A DNA stretch of 10,416 nucleotides, taken from Hydnum rufescens UP504 (Eukaryota; Basidiomycota; Agaricomycetes; Cantharellales; Hydnaceae). The stretch is from contig MU128941.1 of assembly GCA_014904985.1 (NCBI GenBank), forward strand, positions 314,989-325,404. The letters run 5' to 3'. A program made the position numbers and the translations under genes. Within the stretch, counting starts at the first letter, position 1, and each line of letters begins with the position of its first letter. The notes under the pieces are model-generated. The model saw only the letters and a program-made list of their open reading frames with translations, searched no databases and was not told where the DNA came from. This document shows, one piece after another, positions 8,473 to 10,416 of this stretch.

Positions 8473-9133
8473 AAATCTGTGGGCATCCATTCTGCTGTCT
8501 GTGTGCCCCAGATTTGAGCGGTCTGTATTCCTGTTACCACACGTGCCGGTGTCTCGTCAACGCGCTTCATTCCTCAATTCGAGTTCTTCGCAGAGTCTGT
8601 GGGCCAACATTCGGTTTGTCTGTAGGCCCCAGGTTCAAGCGACTTGCTCTTTCTCGCGATTTCCTGTTGCATCCTGGCTTTCTCTTTGACACCGACTTCC
8701 ACATATCAGGTGCGTTTGGTTCTTCAACATTCGAGCTCGACATCTAAAGCCCTTCCACAGTGTTCCCGTCCCTCGTGTCCCCACCTCTTGTGTTCCCACC
8801 TCGCGTTTCCGTTTTCCGTGTCCTCACCTCTCGATTTCCCAAATATCTCGCCTCTATCGCAATTCTCGCGATTTCCTGTTGCATCCTGGCTTTCTCTTTG
8901 ACACCGACTTCCACATATCAGGTGCGTTTGGTTCTTCAACATTAGAGCTCGACATCTAAAGCCCTTCCACAGTGTTCCCGTCTCTCGTGTTCCCACCTCT
9001 TGTGTTTCCGCCTCGCGTTTTCCGCTTTTCGTGTCCTCACCTCTCGATTTCCCAAATATCTCGCCTCTATCGCAAACTTTGTGGACGAGCATTCTTCCTA
9101 GTCTGCAAATCCCATAATTAAGCGATCTCGCCT
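8473..9133. repeat. Degenerate tandem-repeat block between the two BRR2 fragments
   Basis: A sequence of about 55 bp, TCTGTGGGC..CATTC..GTCTGT..CCCAG..TTxAAGCG, recurs three times: 8473-8527, 8590-8648 and 9076-9133. Between the second and third lie two nearly identical 212-213 bp units (8651-8862 and 8863-9075). The stretch after the first copy (8527-8592) resembles a diverged, shortened version of the same body (TTCCTGTT..., ...TTCGAG). The block looks like an old multi-copy array with one recent duplication. It lies immediately upstream of the open frame that starts at 9134 and is pyrimidine-rich on the plus strand, so it might act as its 5' region. Confidence 0.7.
8651..9075. repeat. Recent 212-bp tandem duplication
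   Basis: Unit 1 is 8651-8862 and unit 2 is 8863-9075. Both start TTCTCGCGATTTCCTG and end with TCGCCTCTATCGCAA. They differ by only a handful of substitutions and one net inserted base. Inside each unit is a shorter run of about 15-bp units of the type GTGTTCCCACCTCTC (8760-8840 and 8972-9053). Short open frames that span the block are by-products of the repetition. Confidence 0.92.
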
Positions 9134-9619
9134 ATGTCCCCCAAGCGTACGGGCGATGCTCCAGGTGGACGACAAAATGACTTCCGAGGCTCACGGAAGC
9201 GTAGACGAAGCCCCAGTGCATCAAATCCTCATCCCTCTTCGTCAGCCCCTTCCGACACATACTCCAGTACGCTCGAGAAGGGCCTGAAAACCTTCCAGGC
9301 TGTGATTGCCAAGGAGACTAGTAGTCGTAAGGTTTCGAAGAAACCGATGACCGCCGTCAACACTGCCAACCCCAGTCAACTTCCAACCGCAATGCTCTCT
9401 CAAGCCAGCACGAAACCCATTACAAGTGCAGCGACAGCTTGGAAATTCCATGGTGGAACTGGCACCTTCATAGCTACTGTACCGGTAAATCAGCTGGCAG
9501 CACCACGAGCAAGCATCACCAAGCCACGCTACCATCGGAAAGTCCGGATTTCCGAACCTTCACAACCTTCCCATGGTACCACCCAACGAGTCTCTGAATG
9601 GCGGAAAAAATTTGGGTAA
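9134..9619 (+). CDS. Hypothetical 161-aa protein whose C-terminus runs into BRR2-like sequence
   Basis: ATG at 9134, TAA at 9617-9619. The N-terminal 40 residues are basic and Ser/Pro-rich with a nuclear-localisation-like run (SRKRRRSPS near residues 20-28), followed by a Ser/Thr/Ala-rich region without a recognisable domain. The last residues, QRVSEWRKKFG, match the BRR2 segment that precedes the NLQGG..IVxLTGETSADLR block. The plus-strand frame immediately afterwards continues that homology after one extra base. The open frame is therefore a chimera of an unrecognised 5' part and a BRR2 fragment. The start context is weak (C at -3). It may be a chance frame; expression is unknown. Confidence 0.4.
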   Translation: MSPKRTGDAPGGRQNDFRGSRKRRRSPSASNPHPSSSAPSDTYSSTLEKGLKTFQAVIAKETSSRKVSKKPMTAVNTANPSQLPTAMLSQASTKPITSAATAWKFHGGTGTFIATVPVNQLAAPRASITKPRYHRKVRISEPSQPSHGTTQRVSEWRKKFG

Positions 9620-9713
9620 CCTGCAAGGGAGGGAGGAAATAGTCGGCTAAACCGGCGTGACAAGTGCAGATCTCCGCATATTGGAAAAAGGTGCCCGTGT
9701 ATTCGTACATCCC

Positions 9714-9762
9714 GTTAGTGCCCCGGAGGTTCGTTATGGGAATGCTGATCATCTTCCGTTTA
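9714..9762 (+). other. Retained degenerate intron within BRR2 copy 2 (candidate)
   Basis: The protein homology breaks between LEKGxxxF.xxP and QWDLLSRRW. The interrupting 49 or so bases start GTTAGTG, a good fungal donor, and contain CTGAT at 9745-9749 as a branch-point-like motif 15-20 bases before the homology resumes. Copy 1 has the homologous gap (about 7460-7520), with CTGAC at 7498-7502 followed by a pyrimidine tract. The acceptor AG is not clean in either copy. Size and position fit a basidiomycete intron. Confidence 0.5.
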
Positions 9763-10019
9763 TCAAGTGGGATTTCTCTCCCGCCGGTGGAAGCAGCGGA
9801 AGCATGTTCAGAACATTGGATTATTGATTGCAGACGAAGTGCAACTCATTGGGGGGGAAATAGGCCGACATGTGAAGTTGTTATCTCGGACGCACTAATG
9901 TTCTGCGCAAACCGAGATCAAGACTCGTATCGTTGCGTGTGGCGTTTCTTTGGCCAACGCTCGCGACTTAGATGAATGGATGGGCATAAGTACGCATACG
10001 ATTTTCAACTTTGCCTCAC

Positions 10020-10073
10020 GAATATATATCCTCATGATATTTATTACCATTCCTTATGACAAACCCAATGCAG
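10020..10073 (+). other. Second retained intron-like gap within BRR2 copy 2 (candidate)
   Basis: BRR2 homology stops after STHTIFNFAS and resumes near HLQSF. The gap holds an AT-rich stretch, a CTTATGAC motif near 10053-10060 and AATGCAG at 10067-10073, which resemble a branch point and acceptor. The expected GT donor is replaced by GA. Copy 1 has the same layout at about 7814-7888, including CCTTATGACA and an acceptor-like GGCAG. Both copies lack the GT, so the donor was already lost, or the border is slightly elsewhere, before duplication. Confidence 0.4.
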
Positions 10074-10211
10074 CGCCGCCCACTTCCTCTCGAGGTTCAT
10101 TTGCAAAGTTTCGGCATCCTGCACTTCCCATCACTGATGATTGCCATGGCTAAGCCTGCGTATTTGTCAATTGTGGAATTTTCCTCCTCCAAGCCCGTTG
10201 TCATGTTCGTC

Positions 10212-10390
10212 CTGTTAAGAGTTATAGTCTTTTAGGTAGAAACTACTTGTATTCCGCGAGATATTTTCGCTATATATACACAATCTAATATACAGAATAT
10301 ACGAGTCTTGGTCAACTACACTCTATTAGCATTGATGCGCTAGACGGACATGGGGCTTCCCGATCTTCCGGGAGATTTCCTTATCGGGAT
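10212..10390 (+). other. Insertion-like segment interrupting BRR2 homology, copy 2
   Basis: This is the counterpart of the copy 1 segment at 8053-8292. It sits between VVMFV (ending 10211) and the QCR block at the window end, is AT-rich in its first half (TATATATACAC near 10272-10282), and carries the inverted repeat TCCCG/CGGGA at 10358-10362 and 10369-10373. It starts close to GTTAAG, which could be a donor, but no acceptor is seen. Identity is unknown. Confidence 0.5.
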
Positions 10391-10416
10391 GGATCATTCC
10401 AATGTCAACAATGTCG

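Larger units (their letters stand above)
9555..10416 (+). pseudogene. BRR2: Degenerate BRR2 helicase fragment, copy 2 (second cassette), cut by window end
   Basis: This copy is better preserved than copy 1. In order it encodes QRVSEWRKKFG (about 9584-9616), NLQG, TSADLRILEKG from 9660, and [20 protein letters not shown] from 9779. The motif II variant DEVQ lies at 9833-9844, then LIGGEIG, SAQTEIKTRIVACGVS (TEIK at 9911), LANARDLDEWMGISTHTIF, LQSFGILHFPSLMIAMAKPA from 10101, and KPVVMFV ending at 10211. After a long insertion the QCR-like block reappears at the window edge. Damage includes an extra base near 9614-9616, TAA at 9648-9650, an indel near 9768-9778, and TAA at 9896-9898 where the family has Tyr. 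From 9779 to about 10015 the frame is otherwise continuous. The 5' part of the cassette, including the Walker A region, is missing or unrecognisable. RRWxQRKxVQ and TEIKTRIVACGVS point to BRR2, not Slh1. Confidence 0.88.

Noticed and set aside
8514..9092. Short frames on both strands in the repeat block as a repetitive protein
   Set aside because: The repeated peptides follow from the 212-bp DNA duplication and come in several frames; no start, domain or continuity.
9660..10211. Slh1/ASCC3-type helicase instead of BRR2
   Set aside because: The WDLLSRRW, TEIKTRIVACGVS and LTYC blocks fit BRR2. Slh1-type cassettes differ at these positions as I recall the families.
6280..10416. Helitron, LTR element or other defined transposon carrying the BRR2 fragments
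   Set aside because: No terminal repeats, target-site duplications, Helitron-type 3' hairpin ends, Rep or reverse-transcriptase sequence could be seen. A non-autonomous carrier is not excluded.
1..10416. tRNA, rRNA, CRISPR array or bacterial-type operon
   Set aside because: No B-box-like GGTTCGANTCC with a cloverleaf, no rRNA blocks and no regularly spaced identical repeats were found on either strand.

Overview
The window looks like a gene-poor, decaying stretch of a fungal nuclear genome, most likely a basidiomycete. Two things suggest this: the spliceosomal helicase BRR2 remnants resemble fungal BRR2, and a minus-strand gene carries a 59-nt GT-AG intron of typical basidiomycete size. The taxonomic call is inference. 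I found no bacterial, phage, CRISPR or defence-type system, and no intact recognisable enzyme.

Left part (1-2845): an unrecognised minus-strand gene runs from about 2845 down to about 315. Its N-terminal part holds three 63-bp repeats and a 21-unit, 15-bp in-frame minisatellite. A long protein-like core and a Ser-rich tail follow. The frame is broken inside the minisatellite by a 14-bp unit, again near 1340, and once or more near 430-505. It is therefore either a recent pseudogene or a gene with assembly errors.

Middle (2846-6280): GC-rich sequence with no confident gene. Minus-strand open frames between about 5157 and 3708 have protein-like stretches and may be fragments of one decayed gene. 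I do not recognise the family. From about 5160 to 6280 I see nothing I can support.

Right part (about 6280-10416): two degraded plus-strand copies of the second helicase cassette of BRR2 (U5 snRNP helicase, SNRNP200 homologue). Copy 1 spans about 6280-8440 and is strongly C-enriched in its central part. Copy 2 spans about 9555 to the window end; it is better preserved and 5'-truncated. Both share intron-like gaps and a long insertion at the same place, so they descend from one already interrupted genomic copy, not from a processed mRNA. Between them lies a degenerate tandem-repeat block with a nearly exact 212-bp duplication. A 161-codon open frame follows, whose last codons run into the copy 2 BRR2 homology.

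How the parts work together: there is no evidence of a functional operon or pathway. The most informative content is the history of duplication, insertion and decay around the BRR2 fragments. All homology statements come from reading translations by eye and would need tblastn or profile searches to confirm.
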